A stretch of DNA of 64,000 nt from Anaeramoeba flamelloides (GCA_027625915.1 JANTQA010000060.1:2914001-2978000); one strand, 5' to 3'. Positions 22,460 through 43,843 are shown, counted from the stretch's first letter. Notes: generated by a model from the letters alone, not told the origin. Numbers and translations are program-made.

Positions 22460-25400
22460 TTATATTTTTTCAATATAATTTCCAGGGAAGCTACCTTCTG
22501 TACCATCTCCGTTTTCGATATATCCAACATACCAGCCTAAAATAATAATAATAAAATTATGTCATAATGTAAATATTAAAAATAAAAAAAATTGTTAAAA
22601 TGAAACTTGTTAAAAATAAAAAATTCAAAACAAAAAAAGAAAAATAAAAAAGTAAAGAACCAAAATAAAGGAGATTGAAAAAAAAAAAAAAATTAAAAAT
22701 TGAAAATACCATCATCTAGCCCTGTAATAACAAGAACATCTCCCTCTGCAAGAGACAGTTCGCCACTTCCTTCTGCTTGGTAATCATAAAGAGCCTGAAC
22801 TTTGTCACCAATACCAATGTCACCAGATTCACCAGATTCAACATCTTCAGCATTTTCAGAAACGAAATTCATTGGAAACAAGCCTTTTTGACCATTACAT
22901 TCACCTTCCCACCATCCACTTGAATGTTTTTTCTAATTAGATATATTTTAAAATAATAATATAATGATATGATGAGATTACAAGAAGATCAAAAATTAAA
23001 AAATTTATTTTTCTCATTATTAAATAATTCAAAAAATAATATTTCCTTTTAATAAAAAATTTCGAAAAATACAATCTATTAAAAAAAAATTTTGGTTCCC
23101 CTTTCATTGGAATGTCTCGTGTAAAATTTCTGGATTTCTTTCGAAAATTAAAATAGTTGATAATAAGATTTTTTTAATTGTAAATGTTTTCATTTTAAAA
23201 GTGAATGATATAGTGTCAATTTCTTAATTTTTGTTATGGTGTTTGAAACATTTTTTTTTTTCAAATTTAATTTTTTAATAAAAACAGAGAAGAATAAAAA
23301 TAAATGAAAAAAAAAAAACAGAGAATAAAAAATTTGGTGTTTCATTTTTTTTAATGTCTGAATTTCCTTTATTTAGGAAGAAGAGTTACAAAGGAAAAAG
23401 ATCAAGTGAATTGCTTGCTGTTACTGAGACACTGAAAGTATGGGTAAGTTGAAAATAAAAACGAAAAAGTAAAGGCTAAAAATACCAAAGGGTGAATGTA
23501 AATTCAGATCAAAAAGAAAAAAAGAAATTACAACAATTAAACAACGACCTCCCAAATGAACATTCACCATCAATTATCAAATTAAATTAAATTAACCAAA
23601 AATATCGTGGATGTGATTTTGGGAGTTCTTAATCAAAGATAGCATTGTGTTTTTTTTTTTTGGTTTTTTACCTATTTCTTTCTATAAACCCTTTTTAAAT
23701 TTCAATTTTTTTTTCTTTTTCTTTTTTCCTTTTTGTTTTTCAATTTTTTGTTTTTGCTTTTTAACCATCAAGAAAATTTGGGTATGTCTTTTCCTTGAAT
23801 AATCGGAAAATCTATACTATTTTTCAGTCAAAGGGGCCCAGTTGTAATGGGTGAAATGCATGTATTTAAAGGGTTTGCATAGATATTAGAAGAAAAAATT
23901 TTCATTTTGAAACTTTTCAAAACTCAAAACATTTTTACACATAATTGTTTTTTTTTTTCCATTTTTTTTTTTAAAACGTCATTCAGTTGCAAAATATTTT
24001 TTTATTGCAAGATCAATAGTCACTTGGTAAAAATGTGTTATTCTAAGGTTATTGAAACCATGGAAATGATTGTTGAGTAATCATATTGATTTCTATTGCA
24101 ATTCTATTCGATCTTTGATCTTTATATTTGTTTAATAAATGTGAAAATTTTTCACTTCATTTTTATTTCCTTTTTCAAATAGAGAACACAAATACCAACA
24201 CACTTCGTTTGGGGACTTGATTTCTAAAAGAAAAGTATGAAAAATGAAATGAAAAATGTTTCCTATTTATTATTCAAATACCAGTAGAAGTTCAAAACGA
24301 ACATTGTTGTTTTTCTCTCGGGAACTAAGAATTTGAGTTTTTCATTTTTTAAGAAAATTTATTGATTAATTGGTTTTCTTTCAGACATATATCAACAATT
24401 CTTTGGTGTGTATTATTCTGTTTATTTCTTATTTGTTCTTCAAAGTCCAATTATATAAAATAATTGATATTTGAAAAAAACGTTTTTTTGGATTCCCTTT
24501 GACTGAAACAGAGTTTATGATATTACGCTTAAATTACCTTGTAGAAATTTAAGTCAAAAGGGCATCTAGAGTGTAATTTACACTTTTTCAATAATAATAA
24601 TAAAAAAAAAATTAATATTTTTATTTTTCATTGTAAATTCATTTTAAAAAATTGAGGAAAATAATTATCTAAAAATGCAACTAAAACTGTTGAAAAGAGT
24701 TAACCAAACAGCTTGATTATAACTATTTACAAATATTGGTACTCACTTGTATTGAAATGGGTTTTAATAAAAATTTATTGGATCAATTTTTCTTTAGGTA
24801 AGAAGTTTCCATTTATAAAAAAAGTAGTTGTAGAGTTTTTTCATTTACTTTTTTTGAAATTTTGGTTGTTTTTATTTCCACAATTCAACACTAATAGCCA
24901 CTTTTCGTAAAAAAATCTTGTTAAAAAATGATATTAAAAAATTAACTATTTTCAATTTGTGGTTTTATCTTGTCAATATATATATATATCATAATTATAT
25001 TAGGTGAGTTTTTATGTACTAACTCGTATTTTGTTCTGTTTCAACATTTTTTTCCATAATTTAGATGTTTTTTTTTGACCACATTTCAATGATTCTTAAA
25101 AATTAATTTTAGTTAAAAATACCTTGATTTTGCTCATTTTTCGATGAGCGCCTCAAGGAAATGTTTTGCTGGATGTTCAGCAAATTGTACAACATAATAA
25201 GTTGGATCATAATATCAACAGTAAACTGTGAATATTTTTATTCAATGATTATTTCTTCAATTATTCCTTTTCTTTCAATATCAATTTTGTGAAATGATAA
25301 TTTTCTTTTCTTTTTATTATCTTTTAATAATTATTTCAAGTTTTCAATTTGATTTTACTAGAATTTTTTTTCTCTCAAAATAGGAAGCTTTTTGCTTACT

Positions 25401-26565
25401 TAAAATTGATTTGTTTCAATTTTAATTTTTCATACAAGAAATTCGGAAATTCCTTTACTATATTTTTTTTTAAAAATTTTGTTTCAATTATTTTTATGTG
25501 ATAATTAGCTCTCCAAAAGCAGACTAAATCTTTTTTTTTATTGTTTTAATAGAAAATTAATTCTTGTAACTTTGCTTAATTTTGGATCAGTCCTTAAATT
25601 TTAATTGGATAACTTAATCACAAGAAAAACTTTTTTTTGTGTAAAAAAAAAAAAAAAAAAAAAAAACAAAAAAGAAAAAGACAAAACTTACAACAACACG
25701 AATCGAGTCACCTTGTGAAAAACCGAGATCAGTCTCATCCTTAGCTTCGTAGTCATAAATTGCAACAACTTGAATATCACAAATTTCTGCTTCATCATCA
25801 TCGTTATTTTCTTGAGTATTTTCTTCTTCTTTATTAATCGTATTTGTGTTTGTTGTTGTAGTCTTTGTTGTAAACTACAATGAAAAATTAAGGGGAAAAA
25901 AAATAAGGAAAAAAAACGAAAAAAAAAAAAAATGAAAAAAAAAAAAATTTATTAATTCAAAAAAAAATAAACAATCAAAAAAAAAATTAAATAAAAAAGA
26001 AAAAAGAAATAAGAAAGAGTAAAGAATATAAAGACTCTTGACTAAAACGAAAATAAGGAATGTTGAAAATTTACACTAGGTTGGCTAATGGAAGTAGTTG
26101 TTGTAGTATTAGATGTGGTGGTTGTTCTAGAAGTTGATGATTTATTATTGCCTGTTGGTGGCTGGTTACCTGATTTATGTTCTGAAGAAAAGGCTTCAAT
26201 ATCTTTTTGTTTGTCGATTTCTTGTACACTTGTTTCCATTCTTGAGGTGATTTGGGTTAATTTTGAGATATAATTCTCTTTATAAAAGGTGACAAGGTTG
26301 GAATAGGAAGTTTGAACAACATCACTACGATCAAGTTCTAATGTTTGGAATTCATTCAAAACTTCTGGAATTGTTGTCGAGTAATAGTCCCTTTCGCCAG
26401 CATCAAAGTTTGATTGTGCTGTTTCTAACTCATTTTCAGCTTTATCTGAATTTTTTTGTGCCTTATTGACTTTTTGATCTTTCTTTTAATTTTGAAATAA
26501 TTTTTTTTACAAAGAAGAATACAAAAGAAAAGATTCAAATTTTTTAAAAGAAAAGTAAAGAAGAG

Positions 26566-26596
<31 letters not shown>

Positions 26597-27115
26597 AATG
26601 AAAAAGATTAACACAAAAATACAAAAAAAAAAAAAAAAAAAATTCAAAAAAATTACTTTTTTATCTCCTTCTAAGGATTGTGCCACCTGAAGAGCCTGTT
26701 TGCATTTTTCTGATTTGTTTTGGGAAGACTTGAGTTTTGAACGAAGTTTATCGAGGACTTTAGTTTTTTTTGAACAATTCGAAACAATTTCTTTTCTTTT
26801 TTGTTTTGTTTCCTTTCTGAAATCAAGCAGTTTTTGGCCGCATTCCTTGATTGTGTTTTCTGCGCAATCAATGTTTAATTGACCAATTCTTTCCATTTCA
26901 GATCTGATCGATTCCCAACCAAGGTTTAATGTTCCGTACTCGCCATTTCCAGATTTCGAACTCTGGCAATATTTTAATAACATTTTTCCATAATTCTCTT
27001 GGATTTTCGCACATTTCTGAAGGAAATCACTAAGAGACGAAAGCCTGGAAAAGTCTTCGTCAACTTTCTTTTTGACAAGTGGGTACTGATCCCATAAATC
27101 TGATGCGTAAGACAT
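22460..27115 (-). CDS. F-BAR protein with two C-terminal SH3 domains (membrane-actin adaptor)
   Basis: Five exons on the minus strand: 27115-26657, 26482-26075, 25874-25692, 22932-22710, 22536-22460, giving 449 residues. The N-terminus (DLWDQYPLVKKKVDEDF, then the ENYGKMLLKY helix) is an FCH/F-BAR coiled region to about residue 240; a Thr/Ser/Gln/Asn-rich linker follows (about 255-320). SH3-1 spans about 321-375 (VVAIYDYEA, GWWEG, GLFPMNFV), split by intron 3 inside the domain. SH3-2 spans about 393-449 (VQALYDYQA, GWYVGYI, GSFPGNYIE). Both keep the ALYDY, Trp and PxxY-type ligand-binding residues. F-BAR/SH3 proteins bend membranes and recruit actin regulators in endocytosis and at phagocytic cups. 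All exon joins keep frame; introns are GT-AG. The 2.76-kb intron 3 contains nested repeats. It resembles the PSTPIP/CIP4/PACSIN class, without clear assignment to one. Confidence 0.9.
23350..24610 (-). repeat. Dispersed repeat, copy 2, interrupted by another element
   Basis: The reverse complement matches 1260-1845 on both sides of the insert: the GTGTAATTTACAC block near 24580 and the block from 23830 down to 23350 including TTTGATAATTGATGGTGAATG. Between them lies the 23824-24510 element. Comparison with 1260-1845 shows the uninterrupted form. Confidence 0.6.
23824..24510 (-). mobile_element. Non-autonomous element with CAGTCAAAGGG ends, copy 2
   Basis: The ends are TTTTTCAGTCAAAGGGG at 23824 and CCCTTTGACTGAAAC at 24510. 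Read on the minus strand it matches 4507-5047 in order (GTTGATATATGTC..., ATCAATAAATTTTCTTA, GATCTTGCAATAAAAA). It carries about 190 bp of extra internal sequence. It is inserted into the dispersed repeat of the intron. Confidence 0.65.
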
Positions 27116-27938
27116 TTTTATTTAAAAGTTTTTTGTTGAAAAAAGAAATTTAGGAGGAAGTAAAAAAATTACAAAAAATGACTTTTAATTTTTTTTTTCA
27201 GCAAAATTGAAGGTCTGTAGATTCTTTTCATGTTTTGGAAAGTATGATTTATGGTTTTGAGTTTTTTCCAAAACTTTTTTATTTTTTTAATAGTTTACTT
27301 TTTGAGAAAAGACTGAAAAAACTTGTTAAATATAATTCGTTTTTGTTTTACAGAAGAAAGTATAGGATTTGATGAAATAGTTTCACAAACTATTGCTAAA
27401 TTCTCCTAAAATAATTAAAATAAGGAGTTAACGAAAAATGAGTTCTGAGAGAATGTGTTTATTCATTGTAGAAAAAACTTTTACTTTAATTGGATAAATT
27501 GCTAATAAAAAAATCTACACAATTTGATAAGAACTACCTTTTCAGGCAAAAACAGTAAAATTGTTTGTAAAAACAGTCTTGAAAGACTTCCATAATCTAA
27601 GTTACATTGAGACACCAAAAATTTCCGATACTCAAAAAATGGGGAAATTTTCACATTTGAAAGAAAATTTACACAATTTTTCCTAGATCCTGCCAAAATT
27701 TGTTTTTACAATTTCATAATTTCATTTCAAAGTCTATAAAAATAAAAGAATTTCCAAGCTGTTCTCAATATTATTTAAGGGAGTAGCCACGGTAAAGAAA
27801 AATTTTTCATTTTTTTGCAATTCTGAAGAGGATCAGAAAATAACATTTTTTACTCTGGTTGTATCTCATTGATTTTTATTATTTAAAGTACTTCATTCAT
27901 CAGATTTTCAAATTTTTTTTTTAAAGTCTCAAAGAAAT

Positions 27939-28033
27939 TGCCACAATAGAATGTTGAGTTGAATTGCTTAAAATAGTGTTTTGAATGTCGAATGACTTAT
28001 CTTTTATCCTTCTCTCAACATTCTATTGTGGCA
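27939..28033. repeat. Perfect 20-bp inverted repeat, 95-bp hairpin
   Basis: TGCCACAATAGAATGTTGAG at 27939-27958 is exactly complementary to 28014-28033. The 55-bp interior shows no further symmetry. It may be a very short MITE or a structured RNA. No second copy was seen in the window. Confidence 0.8.
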
Positions 28034-28669
28034 TTTAATTTTATCATTTTTTTCATTTTTTTATTTTTTCATCATTTTTGAGATTTTTTTAATCCTGGCA
28101 ACATAAAGCAATTAGAAAGATTTTTTTATTAGTGGCATTAGGGATTAATGGATTTTGTTTAAAAAGAACAACAACATTACAATTGAGAGAATCATAGAAG
28201 GAAACATAAATGGGACTTAAATAGCTAGAAGATTCCAAAAAAAGAATAATTAAGTCAAATTATTACTTGTTAGGATTTTAAATAGTTGGATTTAGTGGAA
28301 TATGAGAAGTGAATATGATTATATGTCTATCAAAGTTTAAACCATAAAATAGATACAAGTTTTATTCAAAGAATCTGAAATTATCTTCTCCCAGAAAAAA
28401 AAACTAACCCCATTCCAAAAAGTTGGACTCATCTAAAATCAAAAATAGGAAAACAAAAACTCAATTTATTATATTTTTCCAAACGTAATATAAAACCATA
28501 TTTAAGTAACATAGTATTAATGGTTTTTTAAGTAATCGTTTTCACCCAATATAAAAAAACAATATTAAATAAAAAATCAAAACAAGTGTGTCCAAAATAA
28601 GGAAACGAGCTGAAATGAAAGAGTTTGAACAAAAAATATATTGGTAGATTTGTTAAAAATACACCAACA

Positions 28670-28761
28670 ATGGTTGATCGATCAAATGATAAGATACCAT
28701 GCACCGGTTGTATGTGAATTTTTCAATTTAAGAAACTCAACTGTAACCATCGATCAACCAT
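28670..28761. repeat. Perfect 13-bp inverted repeat
   Basis: ATGGTTGATCGAT at 28670-28682 is exactly complementary to ATCGATCAACCAT at 28749-28761, 66 bp apart. Function unknown. Confidence 0.6.
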
Positions 28762-29974
28762 CTATAAAAAATTTTCAGATCCTACGAAACAGATTAAGTA
28801 ACTGAAAAAAAGAAAATGAAAACAAAAACAAAAAAGACAAAAAATGAAATAGTTTGTTGAATTAAAATTAATTTCCAATTGGATATAAATCATGTTATTG
28901 TTTATTTCCCAACTGTTTAAACTGTGTCCAAATTAATGGAATTAAGTTTATTTTAATAAAAAAATAATAAAAAAAAAAAAACTATTTTATCAATATAATC
29001 TCAATTTTTTTTTTGTTCAACATTAATAAAAAAAAAATATCAAATAATTTTTTTAAAAAAATTTTTAGAGAATCTACAATCACACGTTACTAAAATAAAA
29101 TGTTCTTATCTTTTCTCTCTCAAATTTTTATCATGTCTTATGGTGTAGATACCCCCTTAAGAGTTATTTTTAAAAGTTTGAATTTTTTTTAAATTGGAAC
29201 AGTAACTTGTAAATCTCTTTAAGTTGAGAGTGTTTTTTAAAAATAACATGTAATCTTGAAAAGATTGAAAAAAAATTATTTGAGTGTAATTTGTATTTTC
29301 ATCTGATGAGATGGATACTTTAACCTCATTTAAACAATTTATTGATTTGAATCAATTTTTAAAATCCAAAATACACATGTTTCAAATATTATTCTAAAAA
29401 ATCAATTAAATTTCTTATAAATTTTTTTCTTCAAGGGAGTATGAATATTTTATCAATTTTGGGTACCTCATTTACTTTGAAAATAAATAATTCAAATCAT
29501 TGTTTTAATCAAATACATTAATATTTAAATATATATGAGAGTCGAATTTATCCATACAATAATATATTTACATATCAATTAAAAAATGGAAATCAAAAAA
29601 AATGATAAAGTTGATCAAGAAAAAATAAATACAAATCATTATTTTCTTGATCTTATCTGTAACATTTGATATAATTACTTCTTCTTAATTTGGTTTTTTT
29701 TTTAATTTTTTCATGAAAATAATTTTGTTTGGAAAATATTTGATAAACATTTTACTTTTTATTCTAAAGAATTTCCAAAATGAATTTTAATTTCGTCTTT
29801 TCATTTAATGAATCTAATTCTAGTATTCATTTAATAATAGAGGACATTTTTTGAAAATTCTTGAGAAATAAAGATTTATTTGATGTATTAATTTGATAAT
29901 TTTGTATTTTCCATTAAATAGAAAACTCAAAATAATTTTGGTTCATGATTTGATTTTTTTTTATCATTTTTCTA

Positions 29975-29987
29975 CCCCCCCCCCCCC
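29975..29987 (+). repeat. Poly-C run of 13
   Basis: Thirteen consecutive C in a region that otherwise has almost no C or G runs; the usual homopolymers here are A and T. Confidence 0.9.
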
Positions 29988-30877
29988 ATAAACTGAAACG
30001 TATTTAGTTTTTTTTTATAATTTATTTCAATATTTCAACCCCTTGAATTTAATCTTGGAAAAGGTATTCTATTGGCTTTGGATTATTTTGGAAACCAATC
30101 CGGAAAAAGGGTTTTTAATTAAATAAGATTAAAAAACAATGATATACAACATTTAAGGTAAATTATTGTGTGGATTAATCGAAATTAAGAAGATTAAGAA
30201 GAAAAAATATCTTTATAAATATACTTGAGTCGATTTTTTTTTTTTTTTAGTCTTGATTTTAACAAATCTATCTGGAAAATGATATTTCTTGTTTTTTCTT
30301 CAAAAATATAAGTTTTATTACAAATGTACACCTTTTAGGTCTATTTTTTGATTTTTTCTTTGGTTTGATTTATTTCAAGTGTTCCTATAAACAAATTTCT
30401 ACACCATAGACTGGATTTAATAAAACGTAAAAAATTAATCAAAAAAATTACGAAAAATTGAATAAGATTAAAACACAAACAATATTTAATTTAAAATTTT
30501 CTTAAATAATCTGTGAATTGACTTATAAAATAAATTTCGGCTAGAAAAATTATTAAAAAGTGAATTAGAAGTTAAATTGGAACAAGAAAAAAAAACACTG
30601 AATATTTTTTGAAACATAGGTTATATACCCCGAAACTAAGCATTTTTTGATCACAAAATTTTGAAAGAAAACTTTTACAAAAATAAAAGAACTGAAAATT
30701 TTATAGAAATTAAAAAATAGGAATAATTATTAAAAAAATATAATTCATAATTTAAATTTTGTTTAAAAAGATCCTTATCTTACCATTAATATTGATTTGG
30801 ATAAAGTTATACTCTTGGATATTAATTCAAATTTGTATTAAAATAAAAATAAAAATGATTTTCATTTATTTTCAATA

Positions 30878-31073
30878 CAGCCATTCCACTTTTAACGCGC
30901 AGATTTAGATCGAAATTTAAGGTACATAAAAATCTCAAATTAAAGTACAAAATTCAAATTCTAGTAAAATAATTTGTGAAAAAAAAATTCCAAAAAATTG
31001 TGATATAATTTGAGATTTTTTTGTGCCTTCAATTTTGTTAAAAGTTTGGGTCTTAAAAGTCAAAGTGGAAGTA
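30878..31073 (+). mobile_element. Tc1/mariner-like MITE, diverged copy
   Basis: It begins TA-CAGCCATTCCACTTTTAA and carries the family core ATCTCAAATTAAAGTACAAA and TTTGAGATTTTTTTGTGCCTT. The right end is degraded (GTCAAAGTGGAAGTAG). It belongs with the copies at 45415-45608, 53826-54020 and 60047-60243, and is the most diverged. Confidence 0.6.
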
Positions 31074-33641
31074 GTTATTTTATCTGAATACATGCTTATT
31101 TTTTTACCGATATCATTAATAAAAATATAAAAAAAGAAAGTTAATTATTTTAATATTTCCAAATAATCAATTTTTATTGAAAATGATAATAATAACTCGA
31201 TTCCAACCTAAAATTTGAAAAATTTTCAGAGATAATAATTGGATTATAATTAATAAATGTTAATATGTGTATTAAAACACAAGTTTATTTTTTATTTTTT
31301 TTTTTTAACGGATGAGTTGTTAATCCCTCTTGTTGGCCCGAATTCCTAAATTTTTATTTAGAAATTTTAATAAAGACTCGAAAATTAGTCTATTACCCAC
31401 AAGTGATAATAAATATATTGAATCTTTTTTAATAATAATATTCAAAATATTATTATTATTTAATATATTAGATATATTAATTTTTTTTTAATTCAGATAT
31501 CGAAATTCTACGATTATTTTCATAGGCTGGGCAGTTCCATAGAAAATAAAACACAAGTTTTATATCAGAAGAAAAAAAATATATTTTCATTTGCAGGTTT
31601 TTGATTCGATAAAAAATGAATAAAAAAATTTAAAAAAACTGTGGATCTTTAATTTCCAAAATTTAAAAAAATAACAGGTTTAAATGATTTAAAAACTATC
31701 ATCAAAAAATACTTTCAAGTTTACCTGATTTCATTTCCTATGAAATTGAAATCTTGTCATGTTTAATAAAAAAAAATAATCAATTATGATGTAATAGGAA
31801 TTGAAAATTTTCTCTTAGGAGAATATAGTAATAGAACGTGATATTCCATAAGAAGCAATTTTATAAGAAAAACCAATCCCCATTAGCATAAAACTTAAAT
31901 CTGAGCTTGATAAATCTGTAACAAGTTTATATATAAATTAAATAAGAATTCAGAAAAAAAAAATTATTTTTACTTCAGAAAATAAAATGAAATAGTTATT
32001 AAAGCTAATTATTAATTTTTATAAAATATTCGAATGAAAAAAATTGTATAGCCTCCTACTTAAGAAAAATTCGGTATAAAGGATCTCTTGTACACATCAT
32101 ATATTTAATTTAAAATTAATCCAAAAAAATAAAAAATTAATTGTAAGGAAAAAAAGATTTATTTAATGATAAACTATTTAATACCTTGAGGAAATAAGTT
32201 TCCTTTGAAGGAAAATTTTAAAATTCATGAAATTTTCTTTAAAAGTACTAAAGTTGGAATAATTGAATGTACTTTATTTCTTAACTATTCTATTATTTTA
32301 TTATAAATTAAAAATCCTTTTTAAGTTTGAAAAAAATTGAAAATACTGAAAAAAAAACAAAAATAAAAAAAATATATAAACAATATAAGGGATTTGAAGA
32401 TGAATCTAGTTTTTAACTTCTTATGTTTCCGAATTCAAAGCTTATTTGCATACTATCTATTTTTGAAAGGGTTGTAGTTTTAAGGATTTTTCAATAATAA
32501 TTAAAAATCCTTTAACTGTTAAAATATAGATATAGAAGTTTAATGTTCATCAAGAAAAAATAAATTTATCTTTAATATCCATTCTGAATATTACAACAAA
32601 TCCTAGAGACAATCTCCCCTTTTAATTAATCTGGAAAGCGTTTTTATCCGGTCATTTGTTAGGGAAAATTATAATTGTAATATACAATTATAATTCTATT
32701 TTTAAAGATTTGAAAATGATTTCTGTAGTAAAATTGCTAACAATAATGATACATACTATTTTTTAGTTATGATATCCTAATTTTAATTATAACAATAGGG
32801 AATAAATATTTTAATTTTTATTAGGATATTTTCAAGGAGATTGTAAAAAACACAAATAATAATTATTTATTGAATTACCAAATCTTCTTTCCATTTGTTT
32901 GCAAATAACGGTTATTTTTTATTTTTTTTTTAAAGATATTTTTCAAGAAAAGTTTTTCTCTAAAATAACTCTGTGAAAAATACTCAAAATATAACACCCC
33001 AAACGGTTTCAACATCATCTAACCTCAAAAAAAATTTTTTTAAATTTCTAAAAATGAAATAAAAAATAATCTCTTTTTTCAAAGAATTTATTTTCTTTCT
33101 ACTTTTTTTATATGATCAATGAAATTTTCATCTCTGAAAACGTTTTAATTGTAAATTAATTTGATCTTTAACTGAATTTCTTACTTTCTCAATTTCAAAA
33201 ATACTGCCCTTCTTTCTAACAAAAAAATAATATCTAAATTGATAAATGTTTCAGCTACACCTTAAAAATACAATTAATTTAAAAATCTTTTGTGTCTGTT
33301 AATTAAAATTTTAATTTGTTACCGTTTAATTAATTCTCTCAAAGCAAACAAAACTTTTAGAAATTAATTATTGAGTTTTTTTTTTTGGAATGCGGAAAAA
33401 TAGATCAATAAACAAAGAAACTAAAATTTCTTATTTTTTCAAGAAAGGAACTTTTTTTTGAACAAGAAATCATCAATTTAGAGAATTTAAGAAAATAATT
33501 TGAATCTCTTCTATTTATTTTAAATTTTCATTTTTTTAACTGCTTTTTTTTGTGTTTTCATAATTTCAAAAAAAAAAAAAAAGCCCATCCTGCTTTCGGA
33601 TAAATCCCCAATTCACCAAAGAACTTTTTGGAAAACCGGAT

Positions 33642-41586
<7,945 letters not shown>

Positions 41587-41914
41587 GATCGAGCAGTTTT
41601 CGAATGCCCAATAGACGGATTCACTATTTTTGAAATTGATCCTCAATATTTTTTTTAAATTTATTGATTTTTTTTTTTTTTTAATTAATTTATTTCTTAT
41701 TATTTTTGATAATAGAGTTAATATATAATATTCTTTTTTATTCTTTTTCTTAATCTTTTTTCTAATTCTTTTACTAACATTATCAGGTTCCGAAATGGAT
41801 TATATATGATATCTTTTCAATATTGATATAAAAAAAAATAAAAAAACAAATAATATCGCTTTTTTTATTTTTTATTTTTTTTTCGTTAGGAACAGAATGT
41901 TGTAAACTTAACTA

Positions 41915-43061
41915 AAATTCAAAATTTTCCACACAGCTAAAACGTTACAAAGAATCATAATAATACAATTTTTATTTTTGGAAATAATTTTTATTTTTGT
42001 AAAATATGAAAATCATTTTTTCATCTTTTTTTAGTTTGTTTTTGATTCATTTTTTGAATTACATAACTTGTTTCGTTTGATCAAATTTTTTTTTTTGAAT
42101 GATTGATTTTAGGTTAAAGTTGAGTTGTTCCAAATAGAAGAACTCAAATAAAATTAGTTGGTAGTATCTAACCATTTGATCGATCAATAATCCATAATAG
42201 AATTTAAACAATTTTACCAATCTGTTTTTTTGTTTTGATCTTCTCCAAAATTTTTGACACACCCTTGATTTATTTATATTGATATATATTTATTTATTTT
42301 GTTACGTGAGTATTGTAATTTATAAACATTAGTTTACATTTCAAATATCGAATGGTTCTAATTGGGTATTTCTTAGAGAATTGATTCAATAAGTTTTTTT
42401 TTTCACAAATCGAATTTTGGTGTTTTAAAAAATTTGAATTGGGGTTTATATTCCAAAAAGTTTGACTCACTTTATAATGTTAATGGAAGTTGTATTGAGA
42501 GTTTATTCCAGTATTCTTTTCTAAAAAAAATATTTTCAAAATTTTGGGATCAGAATTATTTTTTCTGTTTTAGCTAATTTTTGTTTTTGTTTTTTTTTCT
42601 TTTTCTTTTTCTTTTTGTATTTCATTTTTTTTTTCTTTTGATTTTCTTTTTTTTTTTTTTTCTTTTTTTGATACTTTTTTGATTGTAAAAGATGATCTGG
42701 TGAAAAAAAAAAAAAGATTTTCGAAAAGACAATAAATCATTAAGAAAATTGAGATGATTTAATGTCTTTTAAGATGGATTTAATTATTCAACGAAAAATC
42801 TTCTTGTTAAACTTTTTTTTAGTGAAAGTTCAGTAAATAAAAATCCTAAATGCTTATTTCGAAAATTGTGACTCACTTTTTTTGAGTTTTTTGGTTTTAT
42901 TTTTTTTTTTATTTTTTAAAATATCAAGTTTTTATATATTTAGAATGGTATCAAAAGTGAATTATAAATCGGATTTTCTTATTTTTTGTTCTTGAATACT
43001 AAACGATATTTTTTTTTTTTTCAATTTATAATTTCATGAGAGTAGCCATTTTTGAAATGGT

Positions 43062-43085
<24 letters not shown>
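41915..43085 (+). repeat. Dispersed repeat unit, longest copy
   Basis: The left half (41915-42480) matches 44745-45290 and 63613-64000, sharing ACTAAAATTCAAAATTTTC, TTGTTCCAAATAGAAGAACTCAA and TAAAATTAGTTGGTAGTATCTAAC. The right half (about 42590-43080) matches 59390-59860, sharing a TTTTTCTTTTTC tract, GATTTAATTATT and TTTTGGTTTTATTTTTTT. No coding capacity is visible; no terminal repeats recognised. Confidence 0.6.
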
Positions 43086-43096
<11 letters not shown>

Positions 43097-43836
43097 CTAA
43101 AGATGATATCCAATTTATATGTTCTATATCGATGTTATTTTATTGATAAAAGTCTATTTTAAATATTATTTATTTTCTAGATGATTTAAATTAATAAATA
43201 ATTTGTAGAGAATTATAAACTAAAAATTCAATTTTAGTATTCAAAAAGTTTTATTTTTTTAGATAAAGCCAAATTGAATGATATATGAGTATATAAACCC
43301 CATAACCTTAAATTTATTGAATGAGCCATTGCTTTATATTATATTTACTTTTACATTTAATAATTCTAAAAAATAATTATCAACATTTTTAAAATAATTT
43401 TGCATTTTTTATTTGATAAAAGATCCTTTCATATTTTTGTTTATTTGGAAAAGACCAAAAATATTAATATTTTTTCAAATAAAAAAAAAAGAATTAACAA
43501 ACATTATTACTTAATTTTATTTAAAGCGTTTTTGTCCTAAATTTACAATTTTTTTTTTAAAAAGAAAAAGCTCCAAAAATTCCAATTTTTATAAAATATC
43601 CTTGATTTATATTAAGAATAGAAAAAAAAGTATAATTTATTGTATTAACAAGTGATTTAAATTTAATAATTATTACTGATAAAAATATATGAGATTTTGA
43701 CTTGTCGCCTAATAAATTTTCAAAATAAAAAAAAATATTTTTTTCAAATGTTTTAATTTTTTTTCCCTTTGCTAAATTTCAGATTCCTGATTGAAAAAAA
43801 AATTATTGAAGACCTTGTTAATGTAAAGAACAAGAT

Positions 43837-43843
43837 AAAAAAA
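43837..43843 (-). terminator. Pol III T-run terminator of tRNA-Gly
   Basis: Seven T in a row on the minus strand directly after the discriminator base. Confidence 0.7.

Larger units (their letters stand above)
22933..25691 (-). other. Large intron 3 of the F-BAR gene, with nested repeats
   Basis: 2759 bp against 173-200 bp for the other three introns of the gene. It contains a dispersed repeat (about 23350-24610) split by an element with CAGTCAAAGGG ends (23824-24510), plus a block at 23090-23260 also found at 16405-16560. An 18-codon cysteine-bearing frame at 25144-25197 is noted but not called a gene. Confidence 0.8.
27116..33641. other. Gene desert between the divergent F-BAR and BRSK-like genes
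   Basis: 6.5 kb with no recognised gene on either strand; both flanking genes point away, so promoters for both should lie at its ends. It contains a 95-bp hairpin (27939-28033), a second small inverted repeat (28670-28761), a diverged fragment at 29310-29400 of the palindrome arm found at 34935-35010, a 13-base C run (29975-29987) and a diverged MITE (30878-31073). Elsewhere only A/T-rich sequence. Confidence 0.6.
41587..43843. other. Intergenic region with dispersed repeat
   Basis: 3' flank of the kinase gene, then a long dispersed repeat (41915-43085), then A/T-rich DNA up to the tRNA gene. A TA dinucleotide run is at about 43065-43092. No gene recognised. Confidence 0.6.

Noticed and set aside
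25144-25197. Small cysteine-containing peptide (MSASRKCFAGCS...) in the F-BAR intron
   Set aside because: Only 17 residues, no promoter or splice evidence.
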